Assembly: GCA_021777105.1 (NCBI GenBank)
Contig: JAIQZQ010000007.1
Span: forward strand, 1-64,000
From: Candidatus Anammoxibacter sp.
GTDB taxonomy: Bacteria > Planctomycetota > Brocadiia > Brocadiales > Anammoxibacteraceae
Length of the DNA stretch: 64,000 bases
Reading direction: 5' to 3'
The notes beneath the pieces are model-generated. The model did no database searches. It was given only the letters and a program-made list of their open reading frames with translations, and was not told where the DNA came from. A program made the position numbers and the translations under genes. Positions 1 through 9,027 of this stretch are shown one piece after another. Each line of letters opens with the position of its first letter. Position 1 is the stretch's first letter.

Positions 1-102
1 AACAATTAAATACATGAAAAGTGATTAGAAATTAATCAAAAACGGAAAATATTTTCTATTCTAACCAGAGTTAGGGCACAGGAGGTTTTTCGGCCAAAAT
101 TT
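1..102. other. AT-rich window edge downstream of the truncated KAP gene
   Basis: I see no gene here. On the minus strand this is the 3' flank of the short KAP-family ORF. The reading frame closes at position 103, and nothing in these bases restores the rest of a normal KAP protein. The remainder could lie beyond the window in another frame. Confidence 0.4.
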
Positions 103-558
103 TCAAACAAAATTACCCTTTCCGCAACAGATACTACTTAATAATCCTCCCAGGAACGTTGCAATCGGCAATCCGGTTGTGGCGCAATCCATGCCTATGG
201 AAGAGAGTGTTTTTAGAATGTCCGGAGCTATCTTAACTGCTGAATTTAGAAGTTCTTTAAAAGATATAAACTTTTTTGCCAAAACCGCAAGCAGAGGCAC
301 TAGTAAACTCTTTTCGTTCCGATATACCCACGGCGAGAACTCCACAACCTCCCACTGTTTATCGCCTTCAATTCGGTTTTTCAGCATCTTTATCAAAGTG
401 GATTTGCCGGAGCCCCATGGCCCGTACAGCCCAACCACAAACGGGGCCTTAATATCGTTGGAGTTCAGAGCGTTATTATATATGGCATTGACATACCTAT
501 CAAAAGCAAGTTTGTCAACCTTGGCCGGTTGGTCGTCAAACAACTTTTCGCTGCTCAT
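103..558 (-). CDS. Truncated KAP-family P-loop NTPase (N-terminal part only)
   Basis: This 151-residue protein carries the N-terminus of the KAP NTPase family. It has a Walker A motif GLYGPWGSGKST with Lys52, followed by the family-typical EFSPWVYRNEKSLLVPLLA stretch around residues 73-91. KAP proteins are STAND-like P-loop ATPases, normally 400 residues or more, often linked to membranes or to prophage exclusion and defence. Here the Walker B and sensor regions are missing, so the gene is truncated or frameshifted. Its ATG overlaps the stop of the upstream NACHT gene by four bases (ATGA), so the two should be translationally coupled. The C-terminal residues include a short hydrophobic run ending in two cysteines. 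The family call is strong, but activity of the fragment is doubtful. Confidence 0.8.
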   Translation of the reverse strand: MSSEKLFDDQPAKVDKLAFDRYVNAIYNNALNSNDIKAPFVVGLYGPWGSGKSTLIKMLKNRIEGDKQWEVVEFSPWVYRNEKSLLVPLLAVLAKKFISFKELLNSAVKIAPDILKTLSSIGMDCATTGLPIATFLGGLLSSICCGKGNFV

Positions 559-2969
559 TCATTGCCCTCCGTAAGAATAGCGTCCAGTGAATTTGCGGCT
601 CTCCGGCGAACAGAGTCAGACTTGCCCACTTTCAAAGCGTTAATCAAGGAAGCTACGCCATCTTTATCTTTTAGCGTGCCAAGTGCATCGGCTGCGCTCC
701 CGCGAACATAGTCCTCCTTATCCACTTTCAAAGCGTTAATCAAAGTGGGTAAGGCTTCTTTATCTTTTATAGCGCCAAGTGCATATGCTGCCCTCCCGCG
801 AACATAGCAATCCTTATCCACTTTCAAAGCGTTAATCAAAGTGGGTAAGGCCTCTTTATCTTTTATAGCGCCAAGTGCATCGGCTGCGCTCCGGCGAACA
901 TAGTCAGACTTATCCACTTTCAAAGCGTTAATCAAAGTGAGTAAGGCCTCTTTATCTTTTATAGCGCCAAGTGCATCGGCTGCGCTCTGGCGAACATAGT
1001 CAGACTTATCCTCTTTCAATGCGGTTATTAAATAAGGCGTGGTAAAAGATATTTTTAGGCAGCTCATTCCGGAAACTGCGGAGCTTCGTTTTACGGGATT
1101 TTCATCTTCAAGTGCTTCAACCAGTGGGGATATTGCATCGTCTCCAACCTGGTAAATTGAGTTTGCGTGGGCCGTTGCTTTTTGATGCAGATTTTCCAAC
1201 TCCGGTTTGTCAAGGTAGAGCCTGCACCATTTTTGAAACAGAGAGGTTAAGGTTGCCCGCTCTATCCTCGCTCCTTCTCTTACGCATTGAAACGCTATGC
1301 GGAATGCGCGTTGCAGCTCTTCATCATATTCGCATTTTTGAGCAAGGATTGTGTTTATAAATACGGTTCCCGCTTCCTGATCTTTCATGCCCTGGTGCGA
1401 CGCGGCAAGCAGTATAACCTCGCGCCATCTTGGATTAAAAAGATATTTTTCCAAGTATTTCTCTATAAGGCTTCGCTTGTTTGTGACGGCACGGGCCGCA
1501 AGATATTCTTGGAATGTGAGGTGGAAAAAGCCGTATTCATTGTTGCCACGGTCTACAAACAGTCCGGCAACGTCTCGTATAAGCTTAAGCAGCCGCTTGC
1601 TTTTCTCTTCGGCTTCGTTGTCAGGATATCCCATCTCGCCGGCCAGTTTGTCTTTAATTACATTGATTATTTGCCCGGCCGCCGCGCGGTTTTCCTGCGT
1701 GTTTTCATGTAAATAAAGGGCTATGGCCTCAAGCGCGGACTGTGTCTCGTCCTTGTCAAGGCTCTCCCGTTCAATGCGCTGTTTGCGTTTGTGCATCTCC
1801 CAGTTAAATATGAATGTGTCGATGCAGAGTTTGTAAAGCTCGGCTCGCTGTTGCGGCAGGGTCGCGCCTTGGCGGTGTATAAGTCCTATTATTGTGCACA
1901 ACAATGGATTTGAAGTCAGCGCCCGGACGCTGGGATTTGCCTCTATATGCTCCAGCAATTCATCCGCGTTGCGTTTTGCCCTGGCCTTTGTAGTGTCGTC
2001 AACCTCCACGTCCTCCCGCTTCTCCATTGCGTATTCCCAGTTGTAAAAGAAATCGCGCATCTGCTCATCGGTAAACGGCTCAAGGGTTGATTCGTCAAAA
2101 CCACCGCCCAAGGTTGCGGAAGAATAGCCAATAATGCGCGACGTGGCAAGGCTGCGGTTGCCCGGATATGAATTAACAAGTTTCTCTATGGCCTTGTTGG
2201 TCTTCTCTTTTATATTAACATCGCGCTGCTCGTCAAGCCCGTCAAACAGTAAGATGCATTTGCCTTCAGCAAGTTTTTGTTGCAATATGTATGTCAACTC
2301 ATAGCGTTCGTTTTCGTTTGTAATGCCAAGCTCTTCCAGCCCGTGATTAGCTATATATTTAAGCGCTGCGTCTTTAGATTTCCATTCTTTATTTAATGCC
2401 CACTCATGGCTGAAAAAGCGCACAATTACAGGGATAGGTATTAGGCCTTCTTCTCCTCCGTTTTTAACTCTCCTTGCATGGGTCAAGGCAATATGTTTGA
2501 TAACGGTTGTTTTGCCCGATCCCGGATCGCCCAGAAGAGTCCAATTGTTGTTGCGTGCCCAAAGGTCGTCTAGGGAAAGCCCTGACTCTTCTCTTTGTTC
2601 CGTGCTTCTATTAATACGTCCAGGCTTTTGAATAGTTATCTCATCAAAAGTTAATCCCTGAGAATAATCGAGACCGTCATCAAAAGTAAAATTGCTTTTA
2701 ATATCGTCATTATCGTTTAAAGGATTCTGTTCTGACATAGTTCCGTCAGCATTAATTATTGTCCTTCCGCGTCCTGAAATTTTTGTAAGGGGAAATGTTA
2801 TTTTCCCGCTTCCAATATTTTCCCTTGCCCCAATCCTGGCCGTAAGGTTGACATAAATTTCGTCAAGCTCAAGCTCGACTATACGCGACACCTGCATTAC
2901 TCCACGCGCGTCAATAATGCGGTTTTGCTCTATAATTTTGTCCAGATATTTTTCAAGAACCTTTTCCAT
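555..2969 (-). CDS. NACHT-domain STAND NTPase with C-terminal HEAT repeats
   Basis: This 804-residue protein has three parts. Residues 1-135 are a helical N-terminal region of the type that precedes bacterial NACHT modules. The NACHT NTPase follows, with Walker A GDPGSGKTT (Lys153) and Walker B LLFDGLDE (Asp243, Asp246, Glu247). Residues about 640-804 are HEAT/PBS-lyase-like repeats with a 32-residue period (core YVRxSAADALGAIKDKEAL). NACHT proteins of this architecture are STAND sensors, and many bacterial ones act in antiphage defence: the repeat region senses a ligand and the NACHT domain oligomerises. No enzymatic effector domain is visible. The start is supported by GGAG eight bases upstream of the ATG. 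The stop overlaps the KAP start (ATGA). The defence role is inferred from family and context. Confidence 0.88.
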   Translation of the reverse strand: MEKVLEKYLDKIIEQNRIIDARGVMQVSRIVELELDEIYVNLTARIGARENIGSGKITFPLTKISGRGRTIINADGTMSEQNPLNDNDDIKSNFTFDDGLDYSQGLTFDEITIQKPGRINRSTEQREESGLSLDDLWARNNNWTLLGDPGSGKTTVIKHIALTHARRVKNGGEEGLIPIPVIVRFFSHEWALNKEWKSKDAALKYIANHGLEELGITNENERYELTYILQQKLAEGKCILLFDGLDEQRDVNIKEKTNKAIEKLVNSYPGNRSLATSRIIGYSSATLGGGFDESTLEPFTDEQMRDFFYNWEYAMEKREDVEVDDTTKARAKRNADELLEHIEANPSVRALTSNPLLCTIIGLIHRQGATLPQQRAELYKLCIDTFIFNWEMHKRKQRIERESLDKDETQSALEAIALYLHENTQENRAAAGQIINVIKDKLAGEMGYPDNEAEEKSKRLLKLIRDVAGLFVDRGNNEYGFFHLTFQEYLAARAVTNKRSLIEKYLEKYLFNPRWREVILLAASHQGMKDQEAGTVFINTILAQKCEYDEELQRAFRIAFQCVREGARIERATLTSLFQKWCRLYLDKPELENLHQKATAHANSIYQVGDDAISPLVEALEDENPVKRSSAVSGMSCLKISFTTPYLITALKEDKSDYVRQSAADALGAIKDKEALLTLINALKVDKSDYVRRSAADALGAIKDKEALPTLINALKVDKDCYVRGRAAYALGAIKDKEALPTLINALKVDKEDYVRGSAADALGTLKDKDGVASLINALKVGKSDSVRRRAANSLDAILTEGNE
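570..1040 (-). repeat. Tandem 96-bp repeats encoding HEAT units
   Basis: The segment encoding the C-terminal HEAT repeats is a near-identical tandem array at the DNA level. The TCCACTTTC core (or a one-base variant) recurs at about 625, 721, 817, 913 and 1009, exactly 96 bp apart. Units differ by only a few bases, mainly at codons for the exposed residues next to YVR. This points to recent unit duplication inside the sensor domain. Confidence 0.9.
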
Positions 2970-3462
2970 TTTTTTTGCTCCATAAATTGCGATTGTTTAT
3001 TGTGTGGTCTTTTTAATGTTTTGGATTTAGTTTTCACTTAAAATTGAGCGAACCCTTAGCTCGCAAACTGTGGCTACATATCAGATGGGGCTTAGTTATA
3101 TCGTCTTTGTTTTTAAAATGAACCATAAAAAGTGAGACTAAAGTCTCCCATACCCGCTTCTGCGTGTTTTGCGGCTATTTGTTTATTATGACTAACGGCA
3201 ATCTCAAAAGTTCGCTTTATGAAACAATTTAAAGCCATTGATTGGTTTTGGATCATTAAGGATATGCTCTTTTGTCTTAATTTTCCAATAAAAAGTTTAA
3301 AGAGCATATAGAGCTGAGGACGGATGAATATTATTAGAAATCTGGAATGGGGCATGAAGGTGTGTAAATGGGCTGGAAATGGTAATATTATCCTATGTTG
3401 ACTTTTTTCATTTATTTTGAATATTTGAGGTTATAGAATGTTGTTATGACAAATCAATACAA
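2970..3462. other. Intergenic region upstream of the NACHT gene
   Basis: This should contain the NACHT-KAP promoter on the minus strand. The stretch 3113-3355 can be read as an 80-codon minus-strand frame rich in Ile, Phe and Lys, but it has no recognisable domain and no clear ribosome binding site, so I leave it uncalled. I see no RNA gene. Confidence 0.35.
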
Positions 3463-3876
3463 TTGAAAAGACTAAAAAACGCCGCTAAAAGCGAGGTTGC
3501 ATTGTCAAAATATATGAGGCAGTTTGAGATAATTGCTCAACTGCGAGGATTGCAGGATTTGGTTTTTAAAGAGGAGGAGAAGATGGCGATAACATATGAT
3601 ATAAATAAAGATTTAAGATTTAAACAGGGTTTAAAGGTTGGGGAGACAAAAGGGAAGTTAAGCGGGAAGAAAGTAGGGGAGAAAAGAGGCGAGAAAATAG
3701 GGGAGAAGAGAGGTCTTTTGAAAAGCATTGATCTTATGTTGGATTTTAAGTTTGGTAAAAAGGGATTAAAAATATTAAATAAGATTAAAAAGATTGATGA
3801 TATTGAGAAGCTCGAATATATAATGAGTAACTTAAATACTGCAGGCTCGGTTTCGGAAATTGAGGATCTTTTATAA
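3463..3876 (+). pseudogene. C-terminal remnant of an Rpn-family PD-(D/E)XK nuclease/transposase
   Basis: The 137 residues match the tail of Rpn-type (recombination-promoting nuclease, YhgA-like) proteins. They show the SEVALSKYMRQFEIIAQLRG helix, then KMAITYDINKDLRFKQG, a charged Gly-Lys/Glu hinge (KVGEKRGEKIGEKRG), and the terminal module LKSIDLMLDFKFGKKGL. The N-terminal two-thirds, including the nuclease core, is missing and the frame begins at a TTG without a good ribosome binding site. It is most likely a truncated, inactive copy. The hinge repeats are typical of this family and are not a separate repeat element. Confidence 0.68.
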
Positions 3877-4045
3877 TTGTTTTGTTGTTGAATGTTGCGC
3901 GGAAATTAATGAATACCGTTAACGCGTCGATTGACTGGAAACGGGAGTTTTCCGCTCAATAGCGCTGCCAAATAAGAGTGTGGGAACAATTCTGGGAGGT
4001 TTGCGCGAGCCGGAACACGCAGGTTGATATTCATGGAATCTTGAA

Positions 4046-4285
4046 TTAGTAAGTTTGAAGGATCGTTTTTTTTTTTGCGTTATTAGGTATGTCTATTACG
4101 CTGAACCACTCTGACGGGAAGAGGTAATCTTCGCCGCTTTCATCAATTATGCGCAAATCTCCGTCCAGAGCGGCGTCTTTATCCGGCAGGAATCTGTATA
4201 TTTTATGCAGCTCCAGCGACGCCGGATACTCGTTGTTATTTATACAAACCGCAAATTTAGTAGACAAATCACATTTTTTTTTCAT
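4046..4285 (-). CDS. Small conserved hypothetical protein (79 aa)
   Basis: A short acidic protein with the pattern FAVCINNNEYPASLELHKIY followed by RFLPDKDAALDGDLRIIDES and YLFPSEWF. I recognise this layout from small orphan proteins common in accessory regions of many bacteria (an SH3-like or beta-rich small fold is plausible), but I cannot name a function. No partner gene overlaps it. It sits between mobile-gene remnants, which fits an accessory origin. Confidence 0.62.
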   Translation of the reverse strand: MKKKCDLSTKFAVCINNNEYPASLELHKIYRFLPDKDAALDGDLRIIDESGEDYLFPSEWFSVIDIPNNAKKKTILQTY

Positions 4286-4604
4286 AAATTCAGTCCAGAT
4301 AAAGTTTACGCGTTATTTCTTTCCTGTCTACGGTATCGCGCCTAGTTCGTGATTATGAAAAAACACTTTCTAATTCCATTTTTGCTTCCAATTTGGAAAA
4401 ACCGATTCCAATTTTGCTTCGTTTTTGGAATAACTGGTTTCTGTTTACCTCTTTGCCAAAGAGGGAAATCTGGAAGGGTTTTTGAAAGTTTTTAATGGGC
4501 TTTCGCTGGATAGATGCCGAAACCGGGAGTTGAAAATGGGGATTAAATTAATTCAGTGTATAGTTGCGCGGCGAGACGTCGCGCAACTGTTAGGAGGCTG
4601 CGGC
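4286..4604. other. Intergenic region
   Basis: About 320 bases without a convincing frame. It contains a run of near-repeats around TTCCAATTTTGCTTC at roughly 4370-4430. I see no promoter or RNA signature that I could defend. Confidence 0.3.
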
Positions 4605-4853
4605 TTAGCCGCACTTTAAAACGTCGTCGGCTTTGTTCTCTCCGCCGTTTTTGAGCTCTTTTTTGTTGCAGCAATCTTTGAAATCAACCACTTCGCATCC
4701 GTTTTTGTTGGAATTTTCTATTCCTAAAGGCGCGCATAGGTTGTTTATATTCATTTCGAATTTGACCGGTTCGCACCACGCTAATATCTCAAACCTTTGC
4801 AAATTCACAAGTTTAGAAAAAAACCTTATAACCTTATCATTCAATAGCTTCAT
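4605..4853 (-). CDS. Possible small hypothetical protein (82 aa)
   Basis: An 82-codon frame with a plausible amino-acid mix, including a Cys-rich segment (AWCEPVKFEMNINNLCAPLG and later CEVVDFKDCCNKK). The ribosome binding site is weak (GAGA seven bases before ATG) and I recognise no family. It could be a real lineage-specific small protein or an accidental frame. Confidence 0.33.
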   Translation of the reverse strand: MKLLNDKVIRFFSKLVNLQRFEILAWCEPVKFEMNINNLCAPLGIENSNKNGCEVVDFKDCCNKKELKNGGENKADDVLKCG

Positions 4854-5435
4854 TTTAGTTCTCTACGTCAAAATTTTTAAAAATGTTACTTTTAATGTTC
4901 GTATTTTAGGATATTATAGCTTTTAAGTCAAGTAAATTATCTGGGTAAAATAATATTTTTATTATAATATATATTATTTGCATAAGTATAAATATATCAT
5001 TGTGTTGTATGGTGAATTATGTATTATTGCTATGTTTTAGATATTGATATTGCAATTTTAACATGATAAAACTGTGATTGTGTTTGGTAAAAATAGTATA
5101 TGTGTGGTAAATGTTGGAAATGGTCACTGAAAAGTTTGTAAAATGGCATGAAAAACTGATATGTTTTCCGGTTGCGCAACGAACGCCGTGGCGCGCGCGC
5201 TCTTGCGAATTGATGTCTTGATCTTGATTCGGCTGCGAAATTAGGAATTTTTAAATGAATCTGCAATCTGTAAACAAAAAACATCGTTTAAAACGGAATG
5301 TAATTTCTTTATAATTACGCAAATTATCCCATCTGCGGATAATTCTCCCCTCAGGGGATAATTATCACTAGAGCAGGCAGGTTGCTCAGTGTTCATTAAT
5401 ATATTTTTTAAAAATCAGACAAATTTATTCAAATA
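4854..5435. other. AT-rich intergenic region with a REP-like palindrome
   Basis: This 580-bp region precedes the sensor kinase. The first part (about 4950-5110) is extremely AT-rich. A short alternating GC run (GGCGCGCGCGCTCTTGCG) lies near 5191. The last 75 bases hold the dispersed palindromic repeat listed separately. I see no gene. Confidence 0.4.
5329..5396 (+). repeat. Dispersed REP-like repeat, family A, copy 1
   Basis: It contains the palindrome TCTCCCCTCAGGGGATAA followed by the shared core CACTAGAGCAGGCAGGTTGC and TCAGTGTTCATT. The same core recurs near 23611-23720 (two inverted units), 28170-28225 and 28775-28835. It lies just upstream of the sensor kinase gene. Confidence 0.75.
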
Positions 5436-7010
5436 ATGAACTCTGAAAATAAACAGGAAAACAGTAGACCTTCAATATTTCACCCGGCGCGGTTCAATCT
5501 TATGCTTTTTTATCCCATTACGAGCTTTTTTGTAATAGCTATAGTGAGTTTTTCAGTTGGAAAGATACTTGCTTCGGTTGAAAAGCGGGAGCTTATTGAG
5601 AGGAGCGAGACTTATGCGGGGTTTATAATAAGGAACCTTAATTACAGGATGTATGAGGAGTTCTTTTTCCCTTTAATGGAGGAAGAGGGGCAAATAGACC
5701 TTGAGAACAACCCCGTCCATTTTAAAAAACTGGACGATGTGATAAGGAGGGGCATTTATGGCTACAATATTGAGAAGGTTTATCTCTATGATTACAACAG
5801 GCGGATAATTTACAGCACGGTTCCTGAGCACATTGGGGTAGTTTTGGACGAATCCGGCAATATGGAGCTGGCTTCGGCCCTTAACGGTGTTGCGGCGTCT
5901 ATTTTAAGGCCGCCGGGGGAGCAGGACTACAGGAGCGAAGTTGTAAAGGTGATGTTGCTTGAGAGTTATCTTCCTATCTATGAATTCTCGATTGACACCA
6001 GGCTGAAAGGGAAACAGGTAGGGGCTATGGAGATCTATCAGGGTATGACTGATCTAAATAACCAGATATCCGCGGCGCAAGGCAAGACAACTATTATTAC
6101 CGCGGCAAGCATGGGGATACTTTTTATATCCCTGCTTCTGATTGTGAAAAAGGGCGGGTCAATTATACGATTGAGGACGAAACAGCTCGGCGAGGCGCGG
6201 GACCATCTTGAGGAGAGGGTAAAGGAGAGGACGCTTGAGATAGAGACTGCTTATGAGAAACTGAAGCATACGCAAAACCAGCTTGTGCAGTCGGAAAAAA
6301 TGGCGGGCATCGGCAAGCTTGCGGCCGGCATTGCGCACGAGATAAACAATCCTTTGGCGTCGGTCGCCGGGTGCGCTGAAGGGTTGCTTGGCAGGTTTAA
6401 AGACATCGCGGTTAATGAAAAGGCCGGGCCGGCCGGCAATCCGTTGGTGGATGATCAGGATGTGTTTCTGGATTATTTAAAGATAATTTGCAATGAGACG
6501 TTTCGGTGCAAAACAATTATCTCTAAACTGCTTGATTTTTCAAGGCAGGCGGAGCCGTTGATTACCGAGCTTAACGTTAATGATGTGGTTAATGAATCGT
6601 TGGCGATCTTCAGGTTTCAGATCGACGCTAAGAGAAAGAAATTGAGTTTTGAGCTTGGCCCTGATCCGATTGTGGTCAGAGGCGACGAGCATCAACTCAA
6701 GCAGGTCTTCCTAAATGTGTTGATAAACGCGGGCGACGCAGTTGGCGATGAGGGCGAAATTATTGTAAAGACGTTTAAAAGGAATTCCGAGGCGGTGATT
6801 GTGGTTGAGGACACGGGATGCGGAATTAAAGGCGATGATTTAAAGAAAATTTTTGATCCCTTTTTTACCAATAAACCGGTTGGAAAGGGGACGGGGCTTG
6901 GCCTTTCGATCTGTTACGGTATAATTTTGTCGCACGGTGGTTGCATTATCCCGTTTAGCCGTGGCGAGGGAAAGGGGTGTGTGATGGAGATATGCCTGCC
7001 GCTTGGGTAG
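5436..7010 (+). CDS. Membrane-bound sensor histidine kinase
   Basis: The 524-residue protein begins with a cytoplasmic stub and a first transmembrane helix at about residues 20-45. A roughly 170-residue extracytoplasmic sensor domain follows, then a second helix at about 220-238. A coiled coil rich in Glu and Arg leads into the dimerisation and phosphoacceptor box (AAGIAHEINNPL, His301). The catalytic ATPase domain shows the N box (NVLINAGDAV, Asn427-Val435), G1 box (DTGCGI, from Asp459), F box (IFDPFFTNK) and G2 box (GTGLGLS, 485-491), so all ATP-binding elements are present. The H box resembles the NtrB/AtoS-like class that often partners NtrC-type regulators. No regulator gene is adjacent, so it is an orphan kinase in this window. 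The input signal is unknown. Confidence 0.92.
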   Translation: MNSENKQENSRPSIFHPARFNLMLFYPITSFFVIAIVSFSVGKILASVEKRELIERSETYAGFIIRNLNYRMYEEFFFPLMEEEGQIDLENNPVHFKKLDDVIRRGIYGYNIEKVYLYDYNRRIIYSTVPEHIGVVLDESGNMELASALNGVAASILRPPGEQDYRSEVVKVMLLESYLPIYEFSIDTRLKGKQVGAMEIYQGMTDLNNQISAAQGKTTIITAASMGILFISLLLIVKKGGSIIRLRTKQLGEARDHLEERVKERTLEIETAYEKLKHTQNQLVQSEKMAGIGKLAAGIAHEINNPLASVAGCAEGLLGRFKDIAVNEKAGPAGNPLVDDQDVFLDYLKIICNETFRCKTIISKLLDFSRQAEPLITELNVNDVVNESLAIFRFQIDAKRKKLSFELGPDPIVVRGDEHQLKQVFLNVLINAGDAVGDEGEIIVKTFKRNSEAVIVVEDTGCGIKGDDLKKIFDPFFTNKPVGKGTGLGLSICYGIILSHGGCIIPFSRGEGKGCVMEICLPLG

Positions 7011-7121
7011 TGTGAAAGGGTAGAAAATGATTGTATTTCCGCTTAATGTTATGCTATTGTATCAAAAAATTTTAAAGCTATATTTTGATTTTCAACCCGT
7101 TTTCAGGATACGTTTAGTAAA

Positions 7122-7961
7122 ATGCATAATTTTTTTATTGATTATAAAGACACCCCGTTTTTGGAGACGAGCATTACCGCGACGTTTATAAACAGGCTTA
7201 ATTGGCGCGCGGAAATATTGCTTACCAGAAACAGGGAGGCGATAGAAGGCAAGAGAATACTGGATCTGGCAAGCCATGACGGCAGGTTTTCCTACGCGTG
7301 CCTTAAACTGGGGGCCGCTCATGTCACCGGGGTTGAGATGCGCGAGCACCTTATCGGCAGCGCGTCCGATAACCTGAAAAAATACGGGTACGGGCCGGAC
7401 AAGTTTGAGTTCCTGCAAGGCGACATGTTTGACTACCTCTCAAAATTCGACGTTTCCAAATTTGACACCATTCTCTGTTTCGGCTTCTTCTACCACACAA
7501 TTAAGCAGGTAGAGTTGCTGGAGTTAATAAAGGCTCTTAAACCGCAATATTTCATACTCGACACTGTTGTGGCAAAGATGTTGTTGGAGGAGAGGGCTTC
7601 GGTGCAACTGCTGAAATCGTTGGCCAAATTTATCCTGTTCTGGTTTCGCAGGAGAAAATTGCAAAAGATGGGCAAGGAGGACGGTTTAATGTCGGCCCCG
7701 CTTACAAAACAGTCTATTAAAAACGACCTTAAAACGTCATACCTGGAGTTCAGCTACGAAGACCCTGAAATAGAGGGGTGCACTAAAGAGGAAACGGGTT
7801 TGATCGCTATGCCGTCAAAAGGCCTTATTGAGATGCTGTTTAAAAACCTTGGCTATGATTTCAAAGAGCTGAAATGGGAGAGGGGCGAAATAGACGACTG
7901 GTTTATGATGGAGGATTATAAGTTTGACCGCCGTGTCTCATATTTTACTAAATTAAAATAG
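7122..7961 (+). CDS. Class I SAM-dependent methyltransferase
   Basis: This 279-residue protein has SAM motif I ILDLASHDGRFSYA (about residues 46-59) and the acidic residue ending beta-2 in VTGVEMREH. The post-motif FEFLQGDMFDYL and DTILCFGFFYHT follow, consistent with a Rossmann-fold methyltransferase related to the DUF1698/CmoB-like group. The substrate cannot be read from the sequence. It lies 15 bases before the nucleotidyltransferase gene on the same strand, so the two probably form an operon, which makes a cell-surface glycan or small-metabolite substrate plausible. No signal peptide or membrane segment is present. Confidence 0.82.
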   Translation: MHNFFIDYKDTPFLETSITATFINRLNWRAEILLTRNREAIEGKRILDLASHDGRFSYACLKLGAAHVTGVEMREHLIGSASDNLKKYGYGPDKFEFLQGDMFDYLSKFDVSKFDTILCFGFFYHTIKQVELLELIKALKPQYFILDTVVAKMLLEERASVQLLKSLAKFILFWFRRRKLQKMGKEDGLMSAPLTKQSIKNDLKTSYLEFSYEDPEIEGCTKEETGLIAMPSKGLIEMLFKNLGYDFKELKWERGEIDDWFMMEDYKFDRRVSYFTKLK

Positions 7962-7976
7962 CAATAAAACAAAACA

Positions 7977-8948
7977 ATGGCAAAAGATAAAATAATAGGG
8001 GTTATTCTGGCCGGTGGCAAAGGGAGCAGGATGTACCCTTTTAATGAGCATTTCCCTAAATGCATCCTTCCCATATGCAACAAGCCTTTGATTGAATATC
8101 AGATCGGCATGATGAAGAACATCGGCATTGATGAGATAGTTATCGTAATAGGTCATTACGGATTTGACATTGTGAGGGTATTGGGAGATGGGGAAGCGTA
8201 TGGGGTCAGGATTAAATATGTGGATCAGGGCGAGACGCTTGGCATTGCGCATGCTTTGGGGAGGTTGGAGCGTTACATTGAGCATCCGTTTCTACTGTTT
8301 CTCGGCGACATATTTTTTGTGTCCGAAAGCTTAAGCATACTTATAGACGAGTTTGAGAAAGATGACACACACGCTGTGCTTGCGACAAAAATAGAGCCAA
8401 ACCCGGACGCGATTAGAAGGAATTTTGCAGTGATAAAGAATGAGGACGGGTTTGTCAAACGCGTAATTGAGAAGCCGAGACATCCGGTTAATAATGTTAA
8501 AGGCTGCGGACTTTATCTTTTTGATCTTCACATCTTTGACGCGGTTAGAAGGACGCCTCGCACCGCAATGCGCGACGAGTACGAAATTACAGACTCTATC
8601 CAGATCCTGATAGATGATGAATTCAGGGTTAAGGGGGTTGACATAATACAGGACGATCTGAACCTCACTTTTCCAGACGACCTGTTGCAGCTCAATTTAA
8701 TTGAGCTGGCGCGAAGGGGCCTGCCGAAGCTTATAGGCTCAAACGCAAATATCGCGAACCCGGATCTGCTGGAGTCCATGGTTGTAGGCGATAATGTCAC
8801 AATTGAAAACGATGTTAATATAAAGAACTCGCTTATATTTTCAAACAGCGTTGTAAAATCAACCGAGGATATTGAAAGCTCCATTATTACGCCGGACAAT
8901 TTTATATATTGCCATAATTCCGCGCCAAAAGAGGGCGAGCAGGAATAA
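7977..8948 (+). CDS. Sugar-phosphate nucleotidyltransferase (RfbA/GlmU-like)
   Basis: The N-terminus carries the nucleotidyltransferase signature GVILAGGKGSRMYPFNEHFP followed by KCILPICNKPLIEYQI, then FLLFLGDIFF with the metal-binding Asp. These enzymes make NDP-sugars from NTP and sugar 1-phosphate. The last 80 residues (NANIANPDLLESMVVGDNVT and after) look like a short left-handed beta-helix tail. The product sugar is not determinable. The gene follows the methyltransferase closely, suggesting an NDP-sugar or surface-glycan operon. The 323-residue length is usual for the glucose-1-phosphate thymidylyl- or guanylyl-transferase families. Confidence 0.87.
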   Translation: MAKDKIIGVILAGGKGSRMYPFNEHFPKCILPICNKPLIEYQIGMMKNIGIDEIVIVIGHYGFDIVRVLGDGEAYGVRIKYVDQGETLGIAHALGRLERYIEHPFLLFLGDIFFVSESLSILIDEFEKDDTHAVLATKIEPNPDAIRRNFAVIKNEDGFVKRVIEKPRHPVNNVKGCGLYLFDLHIFDAVRRTPRTAMRDEYEITDSIQILIDDEFRVKGVDIIQDDLNLTFPDDLLQLNLIELARRGLPKLIGSNANIANPDLLESMVVGDNVTIENDVNIKNSLIFSNSVVKSTEDIESSIITPDNFIYCHNSAPKEGEQE

Positions 8949-9027
8949 AGCCGGCAACTTCTAACTTTTGCCTTTTAATCTTTTCCTTTTTCCGTAACCG
9001 GCTTGCCCGGTATAGGGATATCCGCAA

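Noticed and set aside
3113..3355. 80-codon minus-strand frame in the gap upstream of the NACHT gene
   Set aside because: It has no domain and no ribosome binding site, and its composition is odd. It is probably an accidental frame in non-coding DNA, or part of an unrecognised repeat.
3640..3720. GEK-type short repeats that look like a separate repeat element
   Set aside because: They are the normal charged hinge of Rpn-family C-termini.
5030..5284. 84-codon minus-strand frame upstream of the sensor kinase
   Set aside because: It is rich in Phe, Tyr and Arg from AT-rich and alternating GC tracts, with no recognisable family and no good start.
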